Positions 9,653-17,898 of a stretch of DNA of 64,000 nucleotides are shown in pieces. The translations under genes and the position numbers were made by a program. Numbering within the stretch: the first letter of the stretch is position 1; each line of letters opens with the position of its first letter. The notes below the pieces were generated by a model. That model saw only the letters and a program-made list of their open reading frames with translations, was not told the DNA's origin and made no database searches. The stretch covers positions 85,676 to 149,675 of the forward strand of contig JAJFFH010000029.1 of assembly GCA_021776735.1 (NCBI GenBank). The letters run 5' to 3'. The DNA comes from Planctomycetota bacterium. Its GTDB lineage: Bacteria > Planctomycetota > PLA2.

Positions 9653-10225
9653 TCAGTCCTTCGCGCGGCCCTGGAAATCACCGGTGCGGGTATCGACGTT
9701 GATCTTGACCCCGGGGTCGATGTGCTCGGGAACCTGGAGTGTGAACCCGGTCTCGAGCGTCGCGGGTTTGGTGCGGCCCGTGGCCGAGTTGCCCTTCACG
9801 GCCGGGGATGTTTCCTTGATCGCCAGGACGACGTTGTTCGGCAGCTCGAGCGCGAGCGCGGTGCTGTTCCAGAACAGGGCGCGCACGCCCTCGATGCCGT
9901 CCACGAGGAAGTTGCGCTCCCATTCCAGGGCGTCGAGGTCGAGTCCGAACTGCTCGTACGAGGCCTCATCCATGAAGTGGCAGGCCTGCGCGTCGGAGTA
10001 CAGAAACTGCACCGGTTTTTTCTCGATGTCGGGCACCGCGAACGTCTCGTTGCCGCGATAGCTCTTGTCGAGCTTGTGCTTGGTGCGCAGGTTGCGCATC
10101 CGCACGCGGGTGATCGTGTTCCCGGCGCGCGCGGTCGGCGTGGAAACGGTGACGGACTCGATGGCGCACGGGGCGCCGTCCACTTCGATGATCAGGCCCC
10201 GCTTGAGATCGCCCGGCGTGTACAT
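9653..10225 (-). CDS. efp: Elongation factor P family protein (EfpL/YeiP-like tip loop)
   Basis: MYTPGDLKRGLIIEVDGAPCAIESVTVSTPTARAGNTITRVRMRNLRT...; EF-P three-domain layout, C-term GRTKPATLETGFTLQVPEHIDPGVKINVDTRTGDF. Confidence 0.85.
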   Translation of the reverse strand: MYTPGDLKRGLIIEVDGAPCAIESVTVSTPTARAGNTITRVRMRNLRTKHKLDKSYRGNETFAVPDIEKKPVQFLYSDAQACHFMDEASYEQFGLDLDALEWERNFLVDGIEGVRALFWNSTALALELPNNVVLAIKETSPAVKGNSATGRTKPATLETGFTLQVPEHIDPGVKINVDTRTGDFQGRAKD

Positions 10226-10311
10226 GCCGGAAAGTGTACCGCCGTCCGCGACTCCATTCCGCTTTCCCCAACTGGGCAAACGCCCTTTCACCGGCTGATA
10301 TCTTGGGCCGC

Positions 10312-10947
10312 ATGCAACGGCTGTTTCTTGCCGCGGCGGTCGCGGTCGCCGGCCTCTGCGCCTGCACCTCCACGCCGCCGCCCCCGCGCCAAAACAACGG
10401 CGTCGCCCTCGCCACGGATGTCCGCCGGATCAGGCCCCGGCGTGGCTTTCTCGGCCGGACCACCACGGTCTACTTCGTGCGCCTTCCCGAGGGCCACGAA
10501 GGCCAGGCCGGCGGCGACGAGGGAAGCCTCGCCGGCGCATCGTCCGTGATCTCTTCCAACTTCGTTCGCGGCACGGTCTGCTACCTGCTCAACGCCGAGC
10601 CCGGCACCTACGCCGCCGTCGCCGCCAAGGAGACCAAGGACGGCAAGCAGCGAACGTACTATTTTCCGCTCGCGCTGATCGAGAAGACGATGGTCACGGT
10701 CAGCCCGGGCAAAGCCGCGTGGATGGGCCGCGCGGCCGTCAACGCACAGCCGTCCAGCCTGAATCAGGACGCCGCCCAGAAGCATTACCGCAGGCTGATC
10801 GGGCCGGACTGGCGCAGGATGCGGCCGGCCGAGCGAGTCTTCATGCGCAAGAATTACCTGACCGGCACGGTGTTCACGTTCGAACGCGAGGAAGCGGTCG
10901 TTCCGGCTGCCGTCGAAGAACTGTTCACGGAAGCAGGTTGGCGATGA
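10312..10947 (+). CDS. Lipoprotein of unknown function
   Basis: Signal peptide with lipobox-like AVAGLCACTS; ATG at 10312. Confidence 0.6.
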   Translation: MQRLFLAAAVAVAGLCACTSTPPPPRQNNGVALATDVRRIRPRRGFLGRTTTVYFVRLPEGHEGQAGGDEGSLAGASSVISSNFVRGTVCYLLNAEPGTYAAVAAKETKDGKQRTYYFPLALIEKTMVTVSPGKAAWMGRAAVNAQPSSLNQDAAQKHYRRLIGPDWRRMRPAERVFMRKNYLTGTVFTFEREEAVVPAAVEELFTEAGWR

Positions 10948-12239
10948 CCCGCCTCATCGGACTGCTGGGACTGCTCGCGACAATCGCCACGGCGCAGGAA
11001 GCCGAAATCGAGGCGCTGAAGTCACCGAACGCGCGCACGCGCCGCGAGGCCGCCAAGGCTCTGGGCGCGATGGGCAAAAAAGCCGCCGCCGCGGTGCCGG
11101 CCCTGATTGCGAGCCTCGACGATCCCAATGCGCTCGTCCGCGGCGCGGCCCTGCTCGCGCTCGGCCCGATCGGCGACGCCCGCGCCGCGGGCCCCGTGGC
11201 CACGCGCCTGCTCAGTCCCGATCCGCGCACCCGGCGCCTCGCCATCAAGGCCATCACCGCCCTCGGCCCTCCCGCCGCGAAGGCGGTCCATGCAGCGTGG
11301 AACGAGGCCCCCAACGCCGCGGTCGCACGCGCCCTCGCCGGTCTCGGCGAAGCGGCGCGCCCCGCCCTCCCGGATCTCACCAAGCAGATGGCCCTGACCG
11401 ACCATACGGGCTTGCCGCGCCGTAGCCCGGAAGGGCGAGGGCGGGACGGCGATGTTTCCGTGTTCGCCGCGTTTGCCATCCTAGCGCTTGAGCCCAACCA
11501 CGAGAAGGCGCGCACGATTCTCAAGAAGGCGCTCACGAGCGGCACCGTCGAAGAGGCGACGCTCGCGCTCGACCACAAGGAGCGCTTTCCCGCCGTGACG
11601 CTTGCGCTCGCGCTACAGCATGAAGCCGCGCCGGTTCGCTGGCGGGCCTGCCGCGCTCTGGGCGCTTTGGGTCCGAAAGCCGCACCGGCCATGGCCGCAC
11701 TGATCCGGGAACTGGTCTCGCAAACCCATGTGCGCCGCGCCGCGGCGGGCGCGCTGGGACGCATCGGCGAGCCCGCGCTGCCGGCCCTCGTCGAGGCCCT
11801 GCGCGCCGCCGACTGCGCACGCGAGGTCGGCCACGCCTGCCAGACGATGCGCGAGCCGGCGTCCCGGCGACTCCTGCCGCTACTCGGCGACGACGACGCC
11901 GCGGTCGCGGCCCGCGCCGCGGCGGTGTTGGCCGATCTGCGTGCGGATGCCGCTTTGCCGGCGCTGCGCAAGGCGCTGTCGCACGCCGATCCTCGTGTTC
12001 GCCTCGAAGCCGGCCGCGCGGTCTGGCTGATCACCGGCGAAGCCAAAGACGCCGTCCCCGCGATCGCGGCGGGTCTCGATAGTCCGGACCCGGTCGTGCG
12101 GCGCCACGCGGCGGCCACACTGTTCACTCTCGGCGCGGCGGCCAAGCCCGCGGAGGCCGTGCTCGTGCGCGCGACCAGGGACACCGATCCAAAGGTCGCG
12201 GCGATCGCTAGCAAGATCCTCAAGAAACTTCAGCGGTGA
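10944..12239 (+). CDS. Secreted HEAT-repeat protein
   Basis: Signal peptide then repeated A(L/I)xALGxxGxxAxxAVPAL units; start overlaps the previous stop. Confidence 0.8.
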   Translation: MTRLIGLLGLLATIATAQEAEIEALKSPNARTRREAAKALGAMGKKAAAAVPALIASLDDPNALVRGAALLALGPIGDARAAGPVATRLLSPDPRTRRLAIKAITALGPPAAKAVHAAWNEAPNAAVARALAGLGEAARPALPDLTKQMALTDHTGLPRRSPEGRGRDGDVSVFAAFAILALEPNHEKARTILKKALTSGTVEEATLALDHKERFPAVTLALALQHEAAPVRWRACRALGALGPKAAPAMAALIRELVSQTHVRRAAAGALGRIGEPALPALVEALRAADCAREVGHACQTMREPASRRLLPLLGDDDAAVAARAAAVLADLRADAALPALRKALSHADPRVRLEAGRAVWLITGEAKDAVPAIAAGLDSPDPVVRRHAAATLFTLGAAAKPAEAVLVRATRDTDPKVAAIASKILKKLQR

Positions 12240-13018
12240 CGCGGGAGCCACGCGATCGCGAAATCGACGGCGGCGCGCTGTGAGAACAAACGCGCTTTCG
12301 CTTGCGCCACGCGGCCGATCGTCTGGTTGGCGAACGCGGCGCCGAGTTCCGCGAAGTCATCGCCGTCCGTATGCTGCTGTTCGAATTCCCTCCATCCGGA
12401 AGCGGACGGCGCACCGGTCTTTTCTGCGACCTTGCCCTTCCACGCCGTACGGCATTCCGCGAGATGCAGCGACGAGTTGCGCTCGTGGCCGACGCCAAGC
12501 AACAGCACCTGCGCGTCGAGTTCGTACAGGCGTGCGAGCGGCGACGACTCGCCGAGGCCGTCGGCCAGGGCGTGGCCATCGATAACTTTCGCGGCGTGCG
12601 GGCCGCGGGCAACGAAGGAATACTGCGGGTGATCGCTGCGGCGCACGTCGGGATGGCCGCGAAAGCAATCGACGATCCGGCCCATCGTGCGGGTGGCTGT
12701 GCGACTGGGATCAAACGGCGGCATCGCGGCGCGGATCGTCGGCCACCACCCCTCGGGCACCGGGGGATTGCTCCACGCGGCGGGATCCGAGAGGTGCGCC
12801 GAAAACGCAGGCATGACGACGGTACCGGTGTTGCCGACGACCTCCTCGAGGGCGAGCACGACGGCGTGGGCGCCACCGCAGACCCAGCCGAGCGCGGACA
12901 ACGACGAATGCACGAGCACAACTTGGCCCGGCGAAACGCCCAGAGTGCGCAGGTCGCACGCCAGGGTGGCGACCGTGGCGGGCTTGGGCAGATCGCGAAT
13001 GGAGTCGGCTTCGCTCAT
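12230..13018 (-). CDS. AAC(3)-family aminoglycoside N-acetyltransferase-like protein
   Basis: VVLVHSSLSALGWVCGGAHAVVLALEEVVGNTGTVVMPAFS...RTATRTMGRIVDCFRGHPDVRRSDHPQYSFVARG...ESSPLARLYELDAQVLLLGVGHERNSSLHLAE. Confidence 0.85.
   Translation of the reverse strand: MSEADSIRDLPKPATVATLACDLRTLGVSPGQVVLVHSSLSALGWVCGGAHAVVLALEEVVGNTGTVVMPAFSAHLSDPAAWSNPPVPEGWWPTIRAAMPPFDPSRTATRTMGRIVDCFRGHPDVRRSDHPQYSFVARGPHAAKVIDGHALADGLGESSPLARLYELDAQVLLLGVGHERNSSLHLAECRTAWKGKVAEKTGAPSASGWREFEQQHTDGDDFAELGAAFANQTIGRVAQAKARLFSQRAAVDFAIAWLPRHR
12358..12370 (+). repeat. Dispersed motif CATCGCCGTCCGT, exact
   Basis: Inside AAC(3)-like CDS. Confidence 0.8.
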
Positions 13019-13032
13019 GAGCCCAGTTTCCC

Positions 13033-13060
13033 TTGCGAGAACCGATTCGCACACTAGAAT
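13033..13060 (+). promoter_or_regulatory. Sigma70-like promoter of tRNA-Val
   Basis: TTGCGA-N16-TAGAAT ending 12 bp before the mature tRNA 5' end. Confidence 0.5.
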
Positions 13061-13072
13061 TGCCGTCTCGAA

Positions 13073-13149
13073 GGGCGGCTAGCTCAGTTGGTTAGAGCGC
13101 ACGGATCACACCCGTGAGGTCGGGGGTTCGAGTCCCTTGCCGCCCACCA
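13073..13149 (+). tRNA. tRNA-Val (anticodon CAC), CCA encoded
   Basis: GGGCGGC acceptor / GCCGCCC, D-arm GCTC..GAGC, anticodon stem CACGG-ATCACAC-CCGTG, T-arm with GTTCGAGTC, ACCA 3' end. Confidence 0.93.
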
Positions 13150-13153
13150 GGAA

Positions 13154-13181
13154 ACAGCCGGTTTTGCCGGCTGTTTTTTTT
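13154..13181 (+). terminator. Rho-independent terminator of tRNA-Val
   Basis: ACAGCCGG-TTTTG-CCGGCTGT followed by T tract. Confidence 0.85.
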
Positions 13182-13250
13182 CGGCTGCTTTTCTTGCAGG
13201 CCGCGCGGAACTGCAATCAGCCTAAGCCCTTCGTAAGTCAAACCGTTACG

Positions 13251-14141
13251 ATGGAGGGCATGGGCTGGCGTACGTCGCTGTTTCAACGGTTCGCGAACGT
13301 CTATCCGACGGCGTCCATCGCGCGGTCGCGCGTCGCCCGGGGTATCTGGCGCACCGCGCTTGAGATTGTGCGCCCGGAGCGGGTCGTCATGGACCTGGCC
13401 GACTATCGCGTCGAGATCGAGACCAATCCGCGGTTTTATGGCCGCTCGCTGCTGCATCGCGGCGGGATCGAATCGGCCGCCACGGCGGGGTTCCGCGCGC
13501 AAGTCAAACCGGCGATCACGGTCGTCGATGTCGGCGCCAACGTCGGGCACTACACGCTCACGGCGGCGGCGCGCCTCGCCGGCACCGGGCGTGTGGTCGC
13601 GTTCGAGCCGGACCCGGGTGCAGGCGAACGCTTGCGGCGCAACGTCGCGCTCAACGAGTTCTCCAACGTCACCATCCATCCCGCCGCGGTTGGAGACACC
13701 GACGGCCCCGCGGAGCTGTATCGGGATGCGGGCAACTCGGGGGGCCACTCGCTCTACGAGTGCAACGTAAGCCGCAACGGCGACCACTGCACCACGAATG
13801 TCGTACGTCTCGACACCGTGTTTGGCGACGACACGGTCGATCTGATCAAGATCGACGCGCAGGGCGCGGACGACCTCGTCCTGATCGGCGCGGAGCAGTT
13901 GTTGCGACGGTCACGACCGGCGATCCTGCTCGAGTTCTGGCCCTGGGGCGTCGATCGGGCAGGCTCCTCGCCGAGTGGACTCCTCGCCCGGCTCGAGGCG
14001 CTCGGCTATGCCCCCGCCGCCGTTTATCTGGGACGCCGCACTTTCGAACACGACCTAGGCCGACGACTGACCGACCTGGCGGGCGAGGCGAACAATCCGC
14101 ACGCCGCCGGCGACATCCTGTTTGTTGCCCGAGAGCCGTAA
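13251..14141 (+). CDS. FkbM-family methyltransferase
   Basis: VVDVGANVGHYTLTAAARLAGTGRVVAFEPDPGAGERLRRNVALN...DLIKIDAQGADDLVLIGAEQLL. Confidence 0.88.
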   Translation: MEGMGWRTSLFQRFANVYPTASIARSRVARGIWRTALEIVRPERVVMDLADYRVEIETNPRFYGRSLLHRGGIESAATAGFRAQVKPAITVVDVGANVGHYTLTAAARLAGTGRVVAFEPDPGAGERLRRNVALNEFSNVTIHPAAVGDTDGPAELYRDAGNSGGHSLYECNVSRNGDHCTTNVVRLDTVFGDDTVDLIKIDAQGADDLVLIGAEQLLRRSRPAILLEFWPWGVDRAGSSPSGLLARLEALGYAPAAVYLGRRTFEHDLGRRLTDLAGEANNPHAAGDILFVAREP

Positions 14142-14147
14142 CGCACC

Positions 14148-15005
14148 TTGGCCCCGATCACCCAAACCAGCCCGCAGACGCCCGCAGCATCGGAAGATGT
14201 CGCGTGCCCGCTGTGCGCATCCCAGGCACAAGCTCCGGCGCGCAGGGACGTGCTCTGCGAGGATCCGTGGCGTCTCGTTCGCTGTGACGGCTGCGACCTC
14301 GTGTTCTTGACCCCGCGACCGTCTCCGGGCGACATGCACGGCTCGTTTGAGTGGTTCGAACACGGGAGCGCGCAAATGTGTATCCGGCGCACGCGCCAAG
14401 GCCCTGCGCGGCGGCTGGCGCGGCGCTGCAGGGGCCTCCTGCGACGGCGGCGGGAGGACGTTGTCCTCGACCGGATTCGTCGCTTCGTTTCCTCCGGACG
14501 GTTTCTCGATATCGGCTGCGGCGACGCCGCGATGGTTCGGTGGATGGCCGAGCACGGCTACGACGCGCACGGAATCGACGTGTCGAGCCCAGCCGTCGAA
14601 GCCGCAGTCCGCGCCGGCATCCAAAACATCCGGCACGGGACGATCCACGACGCAGACTTCGCCGACGCCTCGTTTGACGCGGTCTTGCTGATGAGCGTCC
14701 TGGAACACGAACATCGTCCGGTCGATGCACTTCGCGAGGTCGCGCGCGTCCTGCGCCCGGGCGGCTACGCGTTCATCAAGGTGCCCAACTACGGATGTTG
14801 GAACCGCCGCGTCCTCGGGTCCGGCTGGTCCGGCTACTTTTTTCCGCAACACCTCTACTACTTCACGCCGCACACACTCGAACGCGCCGCGCACGCCGCC
14901 GGTCTCGTCACGGCGCGCAACCGCTGGCTCGACCATGTTCCGGTCAGCGACGTGATGTGGTTCACCGCACGCCGCCCGCTCACGGACGCCAACGGCACCA
15001 AGTGA
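14148..15005 (+). CDS. Class I SAM-dependent methyltransferase with N-terminal zinc ribbon
   Basis: CPLCASQ...CDGCDLVFLTPRPS; FLDIGCGDAAMVRWMAEHGYDAHGID; LEHEHRPVDALREVARVLRPGGYAFIKVPN. Confidence 0.85.
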   Translation: MAPITQTSPQTPAASEDVACPLCASQAQAPARRDVLCEDPWRLVRCDGCDLVFLTPRPSPGDMHGSFEWFEHGSAQMCIRRTRQGPARRLARRCRGLLRRRREDVVLDRIRRFVSSGRFLDIGCGDAAMVRWMAEHGYDAHGIDVSSPAVEAAVRAGIQNIRHGTIHDADFADASFDAVLLMSVLEHEHRPVDALREVARVLRPGGYAFIKVPNYGCWNRRVLGSGWSGYFFPQHLYYFTPHTLERAAHAAGLVTARNRWLDHVPVSDVMWFTARRPLTDANGTK

Positions 15006-15544
15006 TCCACGAGATTCGCGCGGTCTACGATTACGAGACGATCCGCGTGTACCAGGCGTACAGCGATCCCATCGCGAACGCCGCGCTGGCAGCCGGGACC
15101 TTCGTCTCGCCGTTCAGCATGACCCGGATGACGTGGATCAAGCCGTCCTTTCTGTGGATGATGTACCGCGCTGGATGGGGCCAAAAGGATGAGAGCCAAA
15201 AGCGCATGCTCGCCGTGGACATCCAGCGAACGGGCTTCGAATGGGCCTTGCGAAACTCCAGTCCCAGCCACGGCCCGTCGCTCGACAAGTCGAAGCCGGT
15301 TCGGGTCCAGTGGGATCCCGAGCGCACGATCGAACTCGAGAAGCTGCCGTACCGATCCATTCAGATCGGCCTGTCCGGCGATGCGGTTCGGCACTACGTC
15401 GATGATTGGATCGTGTCGATCGAGGATGTCTCGGAACTCGCCGAACAGGTCAGGATGACACGCGACGTGGCTTTCGTGCCAAGGGAACGTCCCTATCCGC
15501 TCAATCCCGAGCTGGCCGCAATCGTTGGCGTGACGCCGGCCTGA
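15002..15544 (+). CDS. DUF4291 family protein
   Basis: GTG start overlapping the previous stop; IRAVYDYETIRVYQAYSDPIANAALAAGTFVSPFSMTRMTWIKPSFLWMMYRAGWGQKDESQKRMLAVDI. Confidence 0.8.
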   Translation: MIHEIRAVYDYETIRVYQAYSDPIANAALAAGTFVSPFSMTRMTWIKPSFLWMMYRAGWGQKDESQKRMLAVDIQRTGFEWALRNSSPSHGPSLDKSKPVRVQWDPERTIELEKLPYRSIQIGLSGDAVRHYVDDWIVSIEDVSELAEQVRMTRDVAFVPRERPYPLNPELAAIVGVTPA

Positions 15545-15557
15545 GCCACGCGCGAAA

Positions 15558-15570
15558 CATCGCCGTCCGT
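15558..15570 (+). repeat. Dispersed motif, exact
   Basis: Convergent intergenic; extended GAAACATCGCCGTCCGTTTGCTGTCGCCCG. Confidence 0.85.
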
Positions 15571-15596
15571 TTGCTGTCGCCCGTCGACTCGGCCCG

Positions 15597-16454
15597 TTAT
15601 CCCGTTCCGATAGATGCGAGGTACGCGCGCAGGTCTGCGCGAAACGTATTCCCGCGGTAGTCATAGATGCGATCGAACTGTCGCACGCGGTCGCCATCGG
15701 AGGCGCGCTCGGCACGGATGTATCGGCGCAGAAGTTTCGGGTCGCGGCGCCGGAGCAGGAAGGACGCGAGCACCAGCGCCTCCGCGTAGTTGCGATGCGC
15801 CTTCGCGCCCACGAACTCGGGGTACTCCTGCAGATCCAACAGCCGCTCGATGTCGAGCCCGCCGCCCATGATCGTGCGGATGAATCCGGCGCGTTCCGGG
15901 CCGATGCCCGGCCGGTTCGGGTCGTACTCGAACGCCTGCGCCAGCCCCTCCATCAGCCACGGGCTGAAGCGCACCTGGTCCCCCGCCGCCGTGCCCATGA
16001 TCCAGTGCACGGTCTCATGGCGCAGCGTGGCCACCGACGTAGCGTGGGCCGGGAGAAAAATCGCGCCGTGGCGCGGGTCGGTGTAGCCGACCATGTTCGC
16101 GAACCGGCCGGGGTCGTGTTGCATCCGGCGGCCGGCGTACGCGCGAACCATGTCCGCCGATGAAAACAGGACGACGACCATGCGGCGCTCGGTCGGCACG
16201 CCGAGCAGGTCGCCCCAGTTTTTCTCAACGCTTTCGCGAAACCGCCGGACCTCGTACGCAGCACCGAAACCGGCTTTCTGCGTCGGCGCCAGCACGATCA
16301 GGTCGTCCTCGTCGACAACGACGTCGATGTTCTTGTCGAACTCGTGGACGCGATCGACCCAGCGCGAGGCCTCGCCCACCCGGCAGGCGCGCAAAGCGAC
16401 AATGATCACCGCAAACGGGACCAGCAGGAAGGCGGCCCGATACAGCGCCGTCAT
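15597..16454 (-). CDS. Membrane-anchored zinc metallopeptidase-like protein (DUF1570/MA-like)
   Basis: N-terminal TM segment and HETVHWIMG (HExxH) followed by PWLMEGLAQAFEY. Confidence 0.7.
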   Translation of the reverse strand: MTALYRAAFLLVPFAVIIVALRACRVGEASRWVDRVHEFDKNIDVVVDEDDLIVLAPTQKAGFGAAYEVRRFRESVEKNWGDLLGVPTERRMVVVLFSSADMVRAYAGRRMQHDPGRFANMVGYTDPRHGAIFLPAHATSVATLRHETVHWIMGTAAGDQVRFSPWLMEGLAQAFEYDPNRPGIGPERAGFIRTIMGGGLDIERLLDLQEYPEFVGAKAHRNYAEALVLASFLLRRRDPKLLRRYIRAERASDGDRVRQFDRIYDYRGNTFRADLRAYLASIGTG

Positions 16455-17302
16455 TTGCCCAGGCGGCCCGACGCGCGCTTCAAGAAGCGCTTTTCCTCTT
16501 CGGTCAGCGCGGTCATGCCTTCGCGGTTCACCTTGTCGAGAATCCGATCGACCTCGGCGCGAAGCTCGGACGCCTTCTCCGCATCCTTGTGTTCACGCTT
16601 TCGCTGGCGCTTTTCCGCAAAGTTATCCGCAGCGTGCACGAGGCGTTCGGCGCCGCCGGTCTTGAAGTAGATCCACGCGTAGAGCGCACCGCCAAGGTGC
16701 GCCGAGTGCGCCACGCGGTCGGCGGTCTGCTCGAACATGAGCAGGAAGTCGGCCAGAACGATCACAACGGCAAGAAGCCAAAGCTTGATGCGCAGGACGA
16801 AGAACAGGAGAACCTCGCGGTGCGGGTACCAGAGCGCCGCGAGAACGATGAGTCCGAATTCGTATCCGCTCGCACCAACCAACTGCGCCATGTTGTCGAT
16901 GATCACGGACTCGGTGAGATAAACCGCCACCGAGACGATCTGCGCGGCGAGGCAGAAGAACCAGAAGCGGCGCTGGCCCAGCCGCTCCTCCACCATCGAC
17001 CCAAAGAAGTAGATCCCGACGCAGTTCCAAAGGAGGTGAGAGACTCCGCGTGCATGCAACAGGCCGCTGGTGACGAATTGCCACAGCCAAAACCGGCCGA
17101 GAGCGGACTCCCGCTGGAGCGCAAACACGTCGTCGATCGTGCGTCCCGCGGCGGGCGACATCCCCCGGATCACGGTCACAACGACGTGGATCGTGACCAG
17201 CGTGATGATCAGGATCTTGGTCGCCGGGATCGTCGCAAAAAACGACGGCCGCAGGCCGCCGCTGTCGCCGAAGTCGTGGCGGAAGTAGTCGCGATCACCC
17301 AT
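16451..17302 (-). CDS. Rhomboid-family protein
   Basis: TSGLLHARGVSHLLWNCVGIYFFGSMVEERLG...GASGYEFGLIVLAALW...HSAHLGGALYAWIYF; GxSG and HxxHxGG-type features. Confidence 0.85.
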   Translation of the reverse strand: MGDRDYFRHDFGDSGGLRPSFFATIPATKILIITLVTIHVVVTVIRGMSPAAGRTIDDVFALQRESALGRFWLWQFVTSGLLHARGVSHLLWNCVGIYFFGSMVEERLGQRRFWFFCLAAQIVSVAVYLTESVIIDNMAQLVGASGYEFGLIVLAALWYPHREVLLFFVLRIKLWLLAVVIVLADFLLMFEQTADRVAHSAHLGGALYAWIYFKTGGAERLVHAADNFAEKRQRKREHKDAEKASELRAEVDRILDKVNREGMTALTEEEKRFLKRASGRLGK

Positions 17303-17813
17303 CGAGCACCCCGAGATACGGCAGCGTCCGGTACTCCCCGTCATGGTCGAGCCCGTACCCGACGAGGAAACGGTCCGGCACGGTGAACCCGACGAAGTCG
17401 GCGTCGATCGCGACCTCGCGCCGCGACGGATTGTCGAGCAGGACGCACGACGCGACCTCCTCCGCTCCCCGCCCCCTCAACTCCTCCAGCACGGCAGCCA
17501 GCGTGTGCCCCGTATCGAGAATCGTATCGACCACGACCACGACGCGCCCGACCACATCGGCTTCCTCGAGCGCGCCAAGCTTCACGCGCCCGGTCGACGA
17601 CTGCCCTTCGTACGAACGCGCCCGAACAAACGAGAGCGCCGCGGGCTCCCCGACAACGCGCCCCAAATCGGCCAGAAAGACGGCGGCGCCCTTCAGGATC
17701 CCGAGCAGGGTCACGCGCTCTTTCGGCCAGCGTGCGCGGACGGACTGCCCCAAAAAAAGCACACGGACGGCGATGTCCTCGGCGGAGAAAAGGGCGTCGG
17801 CCACAAGCGCCAT
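17295..17813 (-). CDS. hpt: Hypoxanthine phosphoribosyltransferase-like
   Basis: LLGILKGAAVFLADLGR, VVVVVDTILDTGHTLAAVLEEL (PRPP motif), FTVPDRFLVGYGLDHDGEYRTLPYLGVL. Confidence 0.85.
   Translation of the reverse strand: MALVADALFSAEDIAVRVLFLGQSVRARWPKERVTLLGILKGAAVFLADLGRVVGEPAALSFVRARSYEGQSSTGRVKLGALEEADVVGRVVVVVDTILDTGHTLAAVLEELRGRGAEEVASCVLLDNPSRREVAIDADFVGFTVPDRFLVGYGLDHDGEYRTLPYLGVLDG
17763..17775 (-). repeat. Dispersed motif, exact
   Basis: Inside hpt CDS. Confidence 0.75.
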
Positions 17814-17898
17814 GGCGGGAGTATACCGCGCCGTTCCCGCCCCCCGGCCCCCCTGATTTTTCCTGCTACACTTCCGCGCTTCAAGAGGAGGCATCTAA

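Noticed and set aside
11440-11460. GGGACGGCGATGTTTCC as another copy of the dispersed motif
   Set aside because: Only 10 of 13 core bases align; not counted.
13092-13787. 231-aa minus-strand ORF containing GGRQGTRTPDLTGVIRAL
   Set aside because: Antisense of tRNA-Val plus FkbM gene.
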